This document shows positions 1 to 11,653 of a stretch of 64,000 nucleotides of DNA, piece by piece. Under the pieces are notes generated by a model. The model had not been told where the DNA came from and made no database searches. It saw nothing but the letters and a program-made list of their open reading frames with translations. The DNA is taken from contig OX638130.1 of NCBI GenBank assembly GCA_951804985.1, positions 100,251,700 through 100,315,699 of the forward strand. The letters run 5' to 3'. Numbering within the stretch: position 1 is the first letter of the stretch; each line of letters starts with the position of its first letter. Source of the DNA: Dryomyza anilis (taxonomy: Eukaryota; Arthropoda; Insecta; Diptera; Dryomyzidae). The position numbers were made by a program, and so were the translations under genes.

Positions 1-164
1 TTAGCAAAAATGACTGTTACGTTTCACAAAAAAATATATCACACGATTTTTTAGGGTAAAAAGTAAAAAAAAATATAAAAATCCTTCAATTGTTAAATTT
101 GACAATAGATAATATTAATTCATTATTTCTACGATTAGGTATTCGAAAAATTCACAAATCCAAT

Positions 165-1810
165 GTTCACTGAAAATTAAATTTTTGAATAAAAATTCAT
201 ATTTTCACTAAAAATTCAAATTTTCACTAAAAATTCAAATTTTCACTAAAAATTCAAATTTTCACTAAAAATTCAAATTTTCAGTAAAAATTCAAATTTT
301 CATTAAAATTCAAATTTTCACTAAAAATCAAATTTTCATTAAAAATCAAATTTTCACTAAAAATCAAGTTTTCACTAAAAATTCAAATTTTAACTATTTC
401 ACTAAAAATTCAAATTTTCACTATTTCACTAAAAATTCAAATTTTAACTTAAAATTCAATTTTTCACTAAAAATTCAAAATTTCACTAAAAATTCAAAAT
501 TTCACTTAAAATTCAAATTTTCACTAAAAATTCTATTTTTACTAAAAATTCAAATTTTCACTAAAAATTCAAATTTTCACTAAAAATTCAAATTTTCACA
601 AAAAATTCAAATTTTCACTAAAATTGAAATTTTCACTAAAACTTCAAATTTTCACTAAAAATTCAAATTTTCACTAAAAATTCAAATTTTCACTAAATGT
701 TCAAATTTTTACTAAAAATTCAATTATTACTAAAACTTCAAATTTTCACTAAAAATTCAAATTTTCACTAAAAATTCAAATTTTCACAAAAAATTCAAAT
801 TTTCACTAAAAATTCAAATTTTCACTAAAAATTCAAATTTCACTAAAAATTCAAATTTTCACTAAAAATTCAAATTTTCACTAAAAATTCAAATTTTCAC
901 TAAAAATTCAAATTTTCACTAAAAATTAAAATTTTCACTAAAAATTAAAATTTTCACTAAAAATAAAAAAGTTCACTAAAAATTCAAATTTTCACTAAAA
1001 ATTCAATTTTTCACTAAAAATTTCACTAAAAATTCAAATTTTCACTAAAAATACAAATTTTACTAAAAATTCAAATTTTAACTTAAAATTCAATTTTTCA
1101 CTAAAAATTCAAAATTTCACTTAAAATTCAAATTTTCACTTAAAATTCAAATTTTCACTTAAAATTCAAATTTTCACTAAAAATTCAAATTTTCACTAAA
1201 AATAAAAATGTTCACTAAAAATTCAAATTTTCACTAAAAATTCAATTTTTCACTAAAAATTTCACTAAAAATTCAAATTTTCACTAAAAATACAAATTTT
1301 ACTAAAAATTCAAATTTTCGCTAAAATTAAATTTTTCGTTAAAATTAAATTTTTACAAAAAGTCAAAATTTTCACTAAAAATTCAATTTTTACTAAAAGA
1401 TCAAAATTTCACTAAAATTGAAATTTTCACTAAAACTTCAAATTTTCACTAAAAATTCAAATTTTCACTAAAAATTCAAATTTTCACTAAAAATTAAAAT
1501 TTTTACTAAAAGTTCATATTTTCACTAAAAATTCAAATTTCAATGTTTCAATTAAATTAAAGTTTGCCTCAAAATTAAAGTTTTCACTTCAAAAAAAAAC
1601 AATTTTTCAACTGAAAATTTTTTTTTTACTAAAAATTCAATTTCTTTTACTAAATATTCAAATTTCCCCTAAAAATTAAATTTTTCACTATAAAATTAAA
1701 ATTTAACTAAAAGTCAAATTTTCACTAAAAAAAACAAAATTTCACTCAAAATTAAAATTTTGACACTATAAATTCAATGTTTCACTTAAAATTCAATGTT
1801 TCTCTACAAA
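165..1810 (+). repeat. 19-bp AT-rich minisatellite, array 1
   Basis: Tandem array with a 19-nt unit close to AATTCAAATTTTCACTAAA, about 85 copies, with point changes and small indels (some units carry TTCACTTAAAATTC). The edges decay into unique AT-rich DNA after about 1550. The unit is nearly its own reverse complement around the CACT/AGTG core. No reading frame of note. The same family recurs at 14595, 35450, 36680 and 46075. Confidence 0.95.
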
Positions 1811-3320
1811 AAAGAATACAATACAATTTCAACTAAAAATATAAATTTTCATAAATAATTCAAATCATTTAAAAATATTTATTAATAAATATTATATATA
1901 ATTATTATTCTTTATTATTATTATTATTTTATAATTATTTTAATATTAATTAAATTAAATATAATGCCTTCAAGCGCCCAATTCGATTTGCAGAAGTGTA
2001 ATTCGTTAATTGTACCATAAAAGCCATCAATTAAATTAAATAAATTAAATGCAAATGTCTTTCCAAAAATGAAATCGCATAATTCATTGATTTCTAATGC
2101 AATAAAACTAATTTATTTCCAAACAGATTCAACACCCTTCACTTTGTTTTTCCCCCCACATCTGTACTGCTCTTCTCGAAGACAATCCATAAAACAAGAT
2201 TCACCCACAAACATTAGGTATTATTATTATTATTATTTTGGGAGGATTTCGTTTTAGAAATGTCAACGCAATTACAACAACTGCAGCTAAAGGCTTTGAT
2301 AAATGTCAGACAATAAGCAGAACTGAAAGACCGACTGACAGACAGACCGTCCTACAGTCGGCGTAACACATACTGCATATAAATAAATAATCAATTACAC
2401 AGCAATAATAATCAGGAACACAAACACACTCACTCACGCACACACTCGCACGCACGCACCGACACCATCAAGAATACAATAAACGCAACAACAACATCAA
2501 TGACATCTACAGCAACAACTCCAGCAACTGCATAAGTGAGCAGCTCACAATCCTATTAAAATCCCGCCTCGATTGGTTCGCCATTCATCATGCACGAGGC
2601 CACTGCGGCATGGATCATTGAGGCACACGAACAATCGAACGCACACACACATATGCCGAGCCAACAGGACTTTGAGAAGCAAAAGCCCACTAGGAAAAAT
2701 AGGAACGAGTGAGACATTTTTGTCATACAAATGCAGATGACTTGAGGTCTACACAAAATTTGTGGCGGACACAATAAACTGCCTTGTGTCTGCTACTTTT
2801 CAAAACATTTCATGAAATAACTCTGGTTCTATTAAAACCAGAAAGTGTCTGCCAGCATTCTTAATATGCCGCGATTCTGCCTTTTAAATTTCACAGATAC
2901 AACATTTTTCTTATTTTTCAGTAATATATTCAACAAACAGACATAAATTAAGTTGATGGAATGTTCTTCGCAGCCCTAGACATAATTTGGTATTGGTTTA
3001 GGAGGATTATATTAATTTTCTAAAAAAGGTTTTTAAATAGACAAATCCTTTTATATATCGTCGTTGTAGAACTAAAAGTCACCAAATACATTTTTATTAT
3101 AATCTTAAATTACAAGTTTGTATCTTATTATTTATAGCTGGACCCGTACACGACACGTGCAAATATTATGCAATTGTTATTGAGCAATTTTATTAATATA
3201 AATAACATTTTTATTATTTATATCAGGGACCCGTGCTTCGCTGTGGACAATTCTTTCTCAGACTGTGCTTTCCCGTAGAATTCTTTCCCGTAGAATTCTT
3301 CCCCGTAGAATTTTTCCCAG
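1811..3320. other. AT-rich intergenic DNA, no gene seen
   Basis: It holds ATT microsatellite runs near 1890-1930 and 2220-2237, a CA/CACT-rich stretch near 2410-2460, and near 3136-3160 a sequence starting AGCTGGACCCGT that is related to the reverse complement of 59426-59456, so probably a repeat end. ORFs here are short, without splice signals or recognisable domains. The stretch 2540-2770 is less AT-rich but gives only short overlapping frames. Confidence 0.6.
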
Positions 3321-3324
3321 TAGA

Positions 3325-3722
3325 AGTTTTATTGTGGTTAGTTTTAGTGTGGTGAGTTTTAGTGTGGTGAGTTATAGTGTGGTGAATTTAAGTGTAGTGA
3401 ATTTTATTGTTGTGTGTTTTAGTGTGTTGTATTTAAGTGTGGTGAATTTTAGTGTGGTCAGTTTAAGTGGGTGAATTTTAGTGTGGTAAGTTTTAGTGTG
3501 GTCAAATTTAGTGTGGTGAATTTTAGTGTGGTGAGTATTAGTGTGGTGAATTTTAGTGTGGTGAGTTTAAGTGTGGTGAAATTTAGTGTGGTGAGTTTTT
3601 GAGTGGTGAATTTTAGTGTGGTGAATATTAGTCTGGTAAATTTTAGTGTGGTGAGTTTTAGTGTTGTGAATTTTAGTGTGGTGAATTTCAGTGTGGTGAA
3701 TTTTAGTGTGGTTGATTTTGTT
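3325..3722 (+). repeat. 15-bp minisatellite (TTTTAGTGTGGTGAA)
   Basis: About 26 units of a 15-nt repeat, consensus TTTTAGTGTGGTGAA with GAG/GAA variants. A 15-nt period keeps frame, so short Val/Ser/Phe-rich frames appear (3265-3474, 3603-3833); these are repeat translations, not genes. The TTTTAGTG half matches the reverse orientation of the 19-bp family, so the two may be related. Confidence 0.9.
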
Positions 3723-5850
3723 CTTGTTTTCTATCCTTTTTTTAACTCAAAACTCAAAATGTTCAAAGGTCATCATTACTGTCATTTCCTACAATGTACC
3801 GAGCGCCAATACAAAATGAATTCAATAAAATAAAGCAGACATTAAAGAGCCCATTAGCACCCCTATCGAATACGCTAACAAATTAATATAGCGGATGGGG
3901 AAGAAGATGCGCCTGACTTACATACAATAATCGACTTGACATTGAAAACAATTTGATAAAATAGCAAAAACAAAAACAAAAAAAACACAAGAACAACAAC
4001 AAAAAATGCCGCACATTTTATTAATTTCACAAAGTTGTTGTTGTTGGTTTTTATTGTCTTCTTTTCTTTGATTCCCGCTCCCTCTTTTATAACCTTATGC
4101 TAAAGATCACAAAAGACACAAGAGACTCTTTAAGAAAAAGCAATAGAATAAATAAAATCTTACCCTAAGCAGCCCCGTTCAACGAAAGTGATAACAGCTC
4201 AAAGCATCTGCAAAGCAGCAATAAAAAGCAATAAAAGAATCAGCCCTTTTGAGACTGTCTTTGGTTCCAGCAACAAAATATATATACCCTGCCCATAGCA
4301 CAACATCGAAAGTCAATAAACACCCACTGAACCTTAAGCTGATTCTCTTAGTACTCCGTTCACCGCACAACGCACAGAAACTCCCTCAGCAGCATGACCT
4401 CTTTCAGCAGCCTAACCTCCTTCAGCAGCACCCTGCTCACCCTCGGTAAAAACTGGCAGTCAGTCGCAATCGCGTATCGTGCCGCGTGCCCCGAGCACTA
4501 AACACCGCGCACGAGTGCCCCATTATCTTAATCACCGCAACACAAAATGATAATTTGTAATCCGACGCGCGGTACACGATGATTACACTGGTCCTCGACG
4601 GAGAAATGAGCCCATCGCCATCGTCATCATCATTTTAATGATCATCTTCAGCGCACAATAATAACAGCCACCAGTTACACACAACGTTATGTTTGCTATG
4701 AAATAAAAAAAAAAAACAGTATGCCCAACATCAACTTTCCTGGCACATCAACCGTTCTAACCGTCACCCACCTAACATGGAACGTCCCGACATCATACAT
4801 TTCCTCCAACATGTCCCACAAGAGAACTGTCCTGACATCACTTCCCAAACATGTCGATCCTAAACTTCCCGACAACAACCACTTCGTCTTTCCCGAAAGC
4901 AACCTTCCCAATACCAACCCCCCCAAAAACCCGTCTTTTATTACGCTCCATAATAACTGCTCCGCTTTGACCCCCCTTTTTTTCCAACATATTCGGGTTA
5001 TAATAAGAAAACCAATAAACATGAACCGTTGCCGTCGTCCACATTATTCCCTTTTTCGTCTTTTGGCCGTTTATTAAAATCCACTTCATTCCTCGTCATT
5101 GTCGTCGTTCTGCGCCGCACCGCATTATAATGGCTACGCTCAAAATTTGCCGCCAAAACCCATGAGTCGCGCGCATCGTCCCCAGACCCAAACACACAAC
5201 AATCCGCCCAGGACTACACCCCAGACACCCACAAAACTTAAAGCCACCCACAACGCATAGAAATCACGCGTTGCCTTTCGACTTTTCGACGTCCTGTTGC
5301 ACGGTACGCGTTTAAATAAAACAATGACGCCCGAGGCATCATCAACGCCATAGACGTCCTTGTTGTTGTGTTTGTTGTTGCTGTGGTTGTCGTGAAAATC
5401 ATGACGACATGACCTTAAATGTGGAATTTATTAGGTACAGGGTAGTTTACAGTAGTTTAGAGAGAAATAATTCGAAAATTTAAAAATAAATAGACTCAAA
5501 CTGAAAACTTTTTGAAAACGTAAGAAAATAAACTTCTTGATACAATACATCTAACCAAACTCGAAACATTTTTTATGGAACATAAAAAAAAAATACTTAT
5601 TCTGATGGTGCTGGTACTTAAGTCGGTATGAAGTATGAAAGATTGTTGTAGATGAGATCTATCTTGGGAATACAAATATCTTATGTTGGAAGTATCGTTG
5701 TCGGGAAATTTCTTGTTGAAAACATTCATCTTGAAGTATAAATAGATTTTAATAGATTTTTTTACAACTTAACCAATGCTCAGAGGATGCCCCCTATTAA
5801 TGCAACATACAGTGTTGGTCGTAAGAAAAAAACATGGGTAAGTACGGTCA
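3723..5850. other. Intergenic DNA with degenerate repeats, no supported gene
   Basis: Mixed unique sequence. At 4715-4930 there is a loose repetition of CCNAACAT/TTCCC motifs that gives a plus-strand 118-aa frame and overlapping minus frames, all low complexity. Near 5690-5720 a short stretch (AAGTATYGTTGTCRGGRAA) is shared with 8532-8560, so a dispersed repeat passes through. Nothing resembles a conserved domain. Confidence 0.5.
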
Positions 5851-5865
5851 CATTGGGGGGACTTT

Positions 5866-6555
5866 ATAGTCGGTCGGACCCGACTATGGAATACGCTACA
5901 CCTTTGGTGGGGATATTAATGTGGGATATTTAATTGTATACCTTAATTTAAGTTATTAATTACGCAGAACGTCCCCCCGACATTGGTATATTATTCACAT
6001 ATCAGAAATTTACTTCTTATATTTAATATATTTAAGTTTTTTTAGGCTAATATTTTATAGATTTGATTTTAATAATTCACGGCTAAAATTTCCTATATGA
6101 AAACCCGGAAAATAATTTTAAAAAATGTGGGCGGATCACGCCCATTTTTGGACCACATATTTTTAGGATAATTCCAACAATACATTTTAAATTTTATAAC
6201 TATATCTTGAATACTTTTCGAGTTATTAGTTCCTAAAGACTTATATAAAAGTGACTTGTATGGGAGGTGGGCGTGTCTGTTGACCGATTTGGCTCATTTC
6301 CTTCCTACTTTTGGCTAAAACATATTGAAAAGAAATTTCATCGCATTCTGAGAAGTATTTCTTAAGTTACTACGTTTTCGGACAGACAGGCAGACGGACA
6401 GACAGACGAACAGACGTAAATAGCTAAACACACTCGGGTAGTGATGCTGATCAAGAATATATATAATTGTTCATATCGGACACGCCTCCTAAGCGTTACA
6501 ATAACTGCAAAAACTTAATATACCCTGTACATCATAGGTGTAGGGTATAATTATA
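5866..6555 (-). mobile_element. Diverged DINE-1/Helitron-like non-autonomous element (copy D)
   Basis: Read on the minus strand it starts at a GTGTAGGGTAT motif (6538-6548). It continues through a TATATA + TTCTTGATCAGCAT core and a GTCY tract (seen as GACAGACGGACAGACAG at 6382-6415), and ends near a partner ATACGCTACAC (5891-5901) and a hairpin ATAGTCGG...CCGACTAT (5866-5887). This is the same layout as copies A to C (subterminal inverted repeats, GTCY core, 3' hairpin), but the interior is different and contains two 'GGGCGTG/GTGGGCG' stretches. Drosophila DINE-1 and mini-me elements share this architecture. Exact ends are uncertain. Confidence 0.65.
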
Positions 6556-6767
6556 GGTTAATAGGAAGAGGAAAGTTGGAGTAGTGTCGGTAGATGTTTG
6601 CTTTAAATTTCCCAATATTAAAAATGTCGGGAAAAACAGACGCAGGGAGATTGTTTCACGAACGGATCGTGCGACTGAAGAACGAATTTTTACTGTAATG
6701 CGTGATACTGATGAGAACCGAGTGAACTACGAAGGAGTGGGCTTGGTTCGATGCCCGTGTAGAACGA

Positions 6768-6836
6768 AAGAGCACACGACCTGGTCGAATCCGGCCGAAA
6801 ATGTATGGCCTAATTCCACCAGGTCGTGTGCTCTCT
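6768..6836. repeat. Hairpin with 17-bp perfect arms
   Basis: AGAGCACACGACCTGGT is followed by its perfect reverse complement ACCAGGTCGTGTGCTCT, with a partly paired spacer containing CCGGCC/GGCC. It lies at the left edge of the minus-strand LINE fragment. The 6584-6838 plus-strand frame that crosses it has no recognisable domain. Confidence 0.8.
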
Positions 6837-6837
6837 A

Positions 6838-8200
6838 AGAATTACAAACCTTACGGTTCTTTGGTGCTCAAGGGAACCAATAGTGGTTGAAATATTTTCA
6901 TCTCCTTTTAAATATATCGCACGTTGTTGAATTCGGTCCAGATACCAAAAAATATTTGGAAGCTCCTGCCCAAATGTGGGAATTTTATTGCATCTTAGGC
7001 CGGATATAGGTGGTACAGACAGTGTGTAAGTCAGCACGAGGTAAGTATGTCTTACACCTTTTCAGGAAACCGAGGCACTTGGACGCTTTTTTCGACACAT
7101 CACACATCAACAAATTGATTGATTCCAGCGGAGTTCACATTGCCGCGAACCTCAAGAGCAACTGACTGCACAACATCCACAGCGCATATTTGAGAGGAAA
7201 GAGGGGTGTATCCAGTCTTTTGTAAGATATCTATAATAATAATAGTTTGGCACTACAGTCCTATAAGAACTCCCCGAGCTCCATCACCATTTTGAGCTAT
7301 GCGTTTTTATATTTGTACTCAAAGTGGTGGGACCTACAGTTTATTGCCGAATCCGAACGGCGGGTGAGAGCTTTTCATAGGCAATGTTTTACTCTCGTAG
7401 GTTTGCCATTTACTGCCGAGAGGTAGCGCGGTATAGAAAAATGTTTCTATGAAAAGATGTTCTTAGCCCCAGTACAGGCTTGAACCGGGGACCTTTCGGC
7501 TCGCAGTCCAACGCACAAACCACTGAGCTACCGCGGCTACTTACTTGTAAGATATCTTGCTTGCATTAAAATCAACTATATTTCCAAGACTTCCATCGGA
7601 GATTGGTTTAAGGTCATTATTTAATGTGTCATTCATCGTGCGTATTTAACTGTCAATCTCCAAAGATTGAACGAATATGAATGGCAAATGTTACTGTCAT
7701 CTGCAAAGAAATGGATTGGGTTCTGGGTCGATGACAGAGGGTCACTGATCAAAATAAAAAAATATGGACAGGTGATAGGACGGAACCCTGCGGAACTCCA
7801 TAATTGATGGAATGTTGTTCTGAAAAAACACCAACCATCGCAACTCGTATTGAACGACCCTGAAGAAAACTTCATATCGATCGAGTAAAATAATTACCGA
7901 CACCATATGTAATTAGTTTTGAAACGAAGGTTTCATGCCACACTCGATCAAAGGCCTTTGAAATATCTAGAGCTACAACCATACTCTCCCCGAAAAGGGG
8001 AATACAATTATTCCACTTTTCGGAGAGGACCGCCATTAAGTCGTCGGTGGTTCTGAGTAATTCGTTTCCAATAAGATGAAAACACTCCTTTCGTCTAGGA
8101 GATGTTGAATAGGTTATGCAACGTACAAGCCAGCATTGACGCGCACTTCTTCAACAAATGGACAAAATTCCAACTGACCCGAAGGCTTTTTTCATATCGC
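6838..8200 (-). mobile_element. Non-LTR retrotransposon (LINE) fragment, RT domain to C-terminus, split by a SINE
   Basis: Minus-strand translation gives the reverse transcriptase motifs YGVPQGSVLSP (about 7785-7815) and HFFADDSN (about 7695-7720). These lie in different frames, so a frameshift separates them. LNNDLKPISDGS and FNASK follow. After a SINE insertion (7233-7544) the C-terminal part resumes, with LDRIQQRAI and SLEHQRTV at 6860-6960, typical of the end of jockey-type LINE ORF2. Several stops and frameshifts make it dead. The upstream limit near 8200 and the lack of an endonuclease domain show 5' truncation. Clade not settled. Confidence 0.8.
7233..7544 (-). mobile_element. tRNA-derived SINE, full-length copy with 13-bp target duplication
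   Basis: On the minus strand it begins at a tRNA-like head (GCCGCGGTAGCTCAGTGGTT from 7537 downward). The A box is TAGCTCAGTGGTT and the B box GGTTCAAGCC, as in a pol III internal promoter. The body ends in a (TTA)n tail at 7233-7245. Both sides carry the identical 13-mer TTGTAAGATATCT (7220-7232 and 7545-7557), a target-site duplication of LINE-assisted retrotransposition. The element sits inside the LINE fragment, so it is younger. Partial copies lie at 29057, 39303, 43319, 50413 and 59831. Confidence 0.9.
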
Positions 8201-8669
8201 GGTTTGCTAGGACGATAGCATATACTCTTTTAACATGTTTAAGATGTAGGTTGCAGTATAGAAGAGGTTGTTGTTTGGATTATCTTGCTGAGTAAAAGGA
8301 CAGGTCACTATTGGGAGGATTACGTATTGAATAGTTACGTCAACTAGTAATTGTGGTTTTATAAAGGCTGATGTTGGGAACACTAACATTGGGAATATGA
8401 ACTCAACATCTTCTACATCAACATTCCCAACAATAACTCGATGAGAACAACATCTTAAGCTGATGAACACAGGTTTTTGATGGACCAACATTTCTAGGAT
8501 CACATGTAGGATTACGAGAAGCCTTATGGTGCAAGTATTGTTGTCAGGGAAATTCTTATTAGGAAAGTTCGTGTATAATTTGTTAAACTTTAAAAGTGGG
8601 TGAACTGCCAAAGTGGTTATTATTAAAGATAAAGAGATATTGGGAAAAAAATTGGGATTACGGAACTTT
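8201..8669. other. Degenerate repeat between LINE and DINE-like copy A
   Basis: It contains loose repetitions of AACATTGGGAA/TTCCCAACA on both strands and gives a 134-aa minus frame (8207-8611) without a recognisable domain. Part of it (8532-8560) is shared with 5690-5720. Probably an old dispersed repeat, not a gene. Confidence 0.45.
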
Positions 8670-9405
8670 TTTTTTATACCCTACACTAAGAGTGAAAGGG
8701 TATATTCAGTTTGGTACGCCGTTTGTAACACCCAGAAGAAAGCATCGCCGGTATGGAAAAGTATATATATTCTTGATCAGCATGACCTCCTGAGTCGATT
8801 TAGCGATGTCCGTCTGTCCGTCTGTCTGTCTGTCCGTCTGTCTGTCCGTCTGTCTGTCTGTCTGTTGAAATCCCTAAGACTTTTAAAATTGAAGAGCTAG
8901 ATAAATGAAACTTATAACTTAGATTACTAATATACCTACGCTGTATGTGCGAAAAAATTGGCGAGATCGGTCCATGGTGACCTATGATCCGACCACTTAT
9001 GTTCAAATACCACATATAAAATGTACATATAAAGATCAATTTTTATGTATACGTGCTTAGGTAAACTTTGTTGGTCAAATATATATTGACATCATGCTCA
9101 AATACATGATAATAATGTTTTCCGGCGAAAAGACTTGTGGTTCACAAAAAAAAAATCGAAATTCGGTACACCTACCCATTTGTAAATATGGGTATCAAAT
9201 GAATGGAAATTCTTCAGCGATTGAATGTTTGTAGTTATTTTCAGGATTCGTATACCCTGGTGACCTATATATCACTTTGAATGGTAACCACACATATGTG
9301 TAGGGTATTTATAGTCGGCTTAGACCGACTATAATTTTGATAATCCTAACTATCATAATTACACCTACTTTAAAATTTCCCATGTGATCTAACCTTCCCA
9401 ACTGG
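8670..9405 (+). mobile_element. DINE-1/Helitron-like non-autonomous element, copy A
   Basis: Starts TTTTTATACCCTACAC; the subterminal ATACCCTACAC (8676-8686) has an exact inverted partner GTGTAGGGTAT (9298-9308). A TATATATA + TTCTTGATCAGCAT...CGAGTCGATTTAGCGAT core precedes about 14 GTCY tetranucleotides (8809-8868). A hairpin TAGTCGGCTTAGACCGACTA (9312-9331) lies near the 3' side, and homology with copies B and C stops at CCCAACTGG/TT (CTRR-like end, 9402-9405). This is the published layout of DINE-1/mini-me elements. No coding capacity. Confidence 0.85.
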
Positions 9406-11653
9406 TTCTAAGTACTCTAGGTATCTCTAATGAAATTTTCTATAAATACCCTGTATTTAAAACTCTGCAGTAACATCGCCATCTACAACTTTCTTAATAG
9501 AAAAGCACGCACTCCAACACACAGACAGACGAACAGACGGACACCCATGGAAATCAAGCGCAAATTTCAATTTAATTTGGATCCCTGCGTCTACTCCTCC
9601 CTCCTCCAAAAATATTACAATATAAAAGTGTTGCTGTGAAGCCTCAACACGTTGTAAGCTACAAATACAACAACAATGAAAGTCGTGGCGAGCATACAAC
9701 TTATGCATACAACAACAAGGACAAAAACAAGGGCAACAACAACAATGTGAACATACCAGAAAATCCCTTTTTTTTTGCACGGTGTTTCATTGTATGCGAG
9801 AATGATGATGAAGAACATGTTGAAGAGATGATGATTTTAATAATAATGACTATGTAAGCGGTTTTGTTATTGTTGTAAATACATGACTCTTTCTCTTTTC
9901 CGTTTACCTTACCCTCCGAACTGCTCCGAACCCACAGAACAAACAAAACGAATGGATACAAGGCAAGGATATGCGTCAATATGCTCTTCTTAAGCTCTTG
10001 CTTGCTCGTTGGATTGCTCGCTCTCTCTCTCTTACTCTTTTACCCTACTTATGTTTGATGTTCTTGTCTCTCTTATAGAACCTACCATTAGCCTACTTGT
10101 CTCTGTTACTCAACCCATTTTTTACACTCAATGCAAAAATCTAATTGAATTACAATTGCATCGAATGTACTTCCGATGAAGCTTGACTAATAAATTTTGA
10201 GAAAGTGTAGAGCGACAGAGGGTTCGAATACGGAAATATTTGCAGAGTATTTTTTTCTAGTTTGGATCCTAATACATATTTTTAAAATAAATTCAAGCAT
10301 GAATAATTCTTTTTATATTAAAATTTGTCTTAATAATTGAGAATAAAGTATTATAAGTTTTCTTTTGACAAGTTCTGTAACTTCTCTATATTAAAAAGTG
10401 ACTTGAAATTTTCATCGCAAATTTTCTTGAAAACATTTCATGTTTGGAAAAAAGCTAAATATAAAGTTTAGATAGTATTGATGTAATGGATTTCTATAGC
10501 AACGTTTTTTTCCCAAACACGATTTTATGTTTCGCGAATTTTTGCAGGGTTTTTCTCATCAGGATTGAAACCCTACGTAAAAGAAGCAGATAATCGTTGC
10601 ACAAACGACTGCCTGACTTGGATGACAATATGCTTACGGTTGGCTGTCATTCAGTTGTTTCACTCTTGGTCTGTTCATCCTACTGTCTGACTCTCCATCC
10701 GTCCGTCAGTCCATCCGTTCGTCCATTCATTCATCCGATCATCCATCCAATTCAGTCACTTGCCGCCCTTTCGTTGCGCTTAATTCGTCGTATTCCTTGC
10801 TGTCTCGTTCTCTTTCGCACAATCAAAACTTTCTCACTCGCTCTCAGGCACACTGTTGCTCTGCTCGTCTGTCGGTGCCGCTCTGCACCGCCAAAGAGCA
10901 CCAATAAAAAAGCATTTAAAAATTAATCTAGTGTTTGTGTCACGTTCACACATACTACAAAATGTGTTTGTGAGTTTGTACGCGCAAAGCATATGCAGGA
11001 TACACGCCAAGGAAACACGTTCTGGCAGGACGAAAAGCTTGTCGGTGCGATGCCGAGCAAAGCGGAGTGGTGCGGTCGTTTGTCGTTAGAACGAAGAGCC
11101 GAAGCACCGACGATGAGCTCTCGATGCTGCAGCCAAGCTCAAGCACAGCTCGTATTTTATAAAGACATGGCGTCGAAAGGTCCTTCAACAACATCAAACA
11201 AAGACACACACACGATGTACGTGTTGCCGAACACACAGCAAACACACACTTGTCTGCAAATAAGTAATTGTTTTTGCAATTGCATTCGGGAGAGTGAGCG
11301 CACAGGGGAGTCAGTGCAAAGAGCACAGGTTACTGTGAGTGAGAACGTTAGTGCATTAATGCATGCAATGAGTAACATTTGAAGTAATTCACTCATTTCG
11401 AGCGCTTTGTAAAGTATTAACTGAGTAGAAATAAAGAACTCAACGTTTTACTCAATTGTAAGGAGTGACTCTATTGCAATGAGTGCAATTTTGCAGTTTC
11501 ACAAAGCGCAGGCCTGCTAATATTTTGAGTGTTAATCGAATTAAGTCAAAATTACTCAAATTGAGAGTGTTAAGACTTGCGCTCAAGAGTAATTAGAGTA
11601 AAACCTAAATTAACAGGCGACTTCATTTCGCAAATATTTATTGCTGTTTGCAT
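9406..11653. other. Intergenic DNA, no supported gene
   Basis: A scrap of GTCY-type repeat (ACAGACAGACGAACAGACGG) occurs at 9519-9540. The stretch 10600-11400 is less AT-rich, with TCCATCCGTCC-type repeats, CT runs and overlapping frames on both strands (10597-10926, 10993-11382, 10955-11326). The translations are low-complexity and lack splice context or conserved motifs. It could be the 5' UTR or promoter of a gene whose coding exons are elsewhere, but nothing shows this. Confidence 0.5.

Noticed and set aside
4721..5077. 118-aa plus-strand ORF
   Set aside because: Composed of loosely repeated CCNAACAT/TTCCC words, opposed by an equally open minus frame; no recognisable domain.
10597..11396. 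Overlapping ORFs of 109-129 aa on both strands
   Set aside because: Low-complexity translations (CCATCC-type repeats, CT runs), no domain, no splice consistency; open because the segment is less AT-rich.
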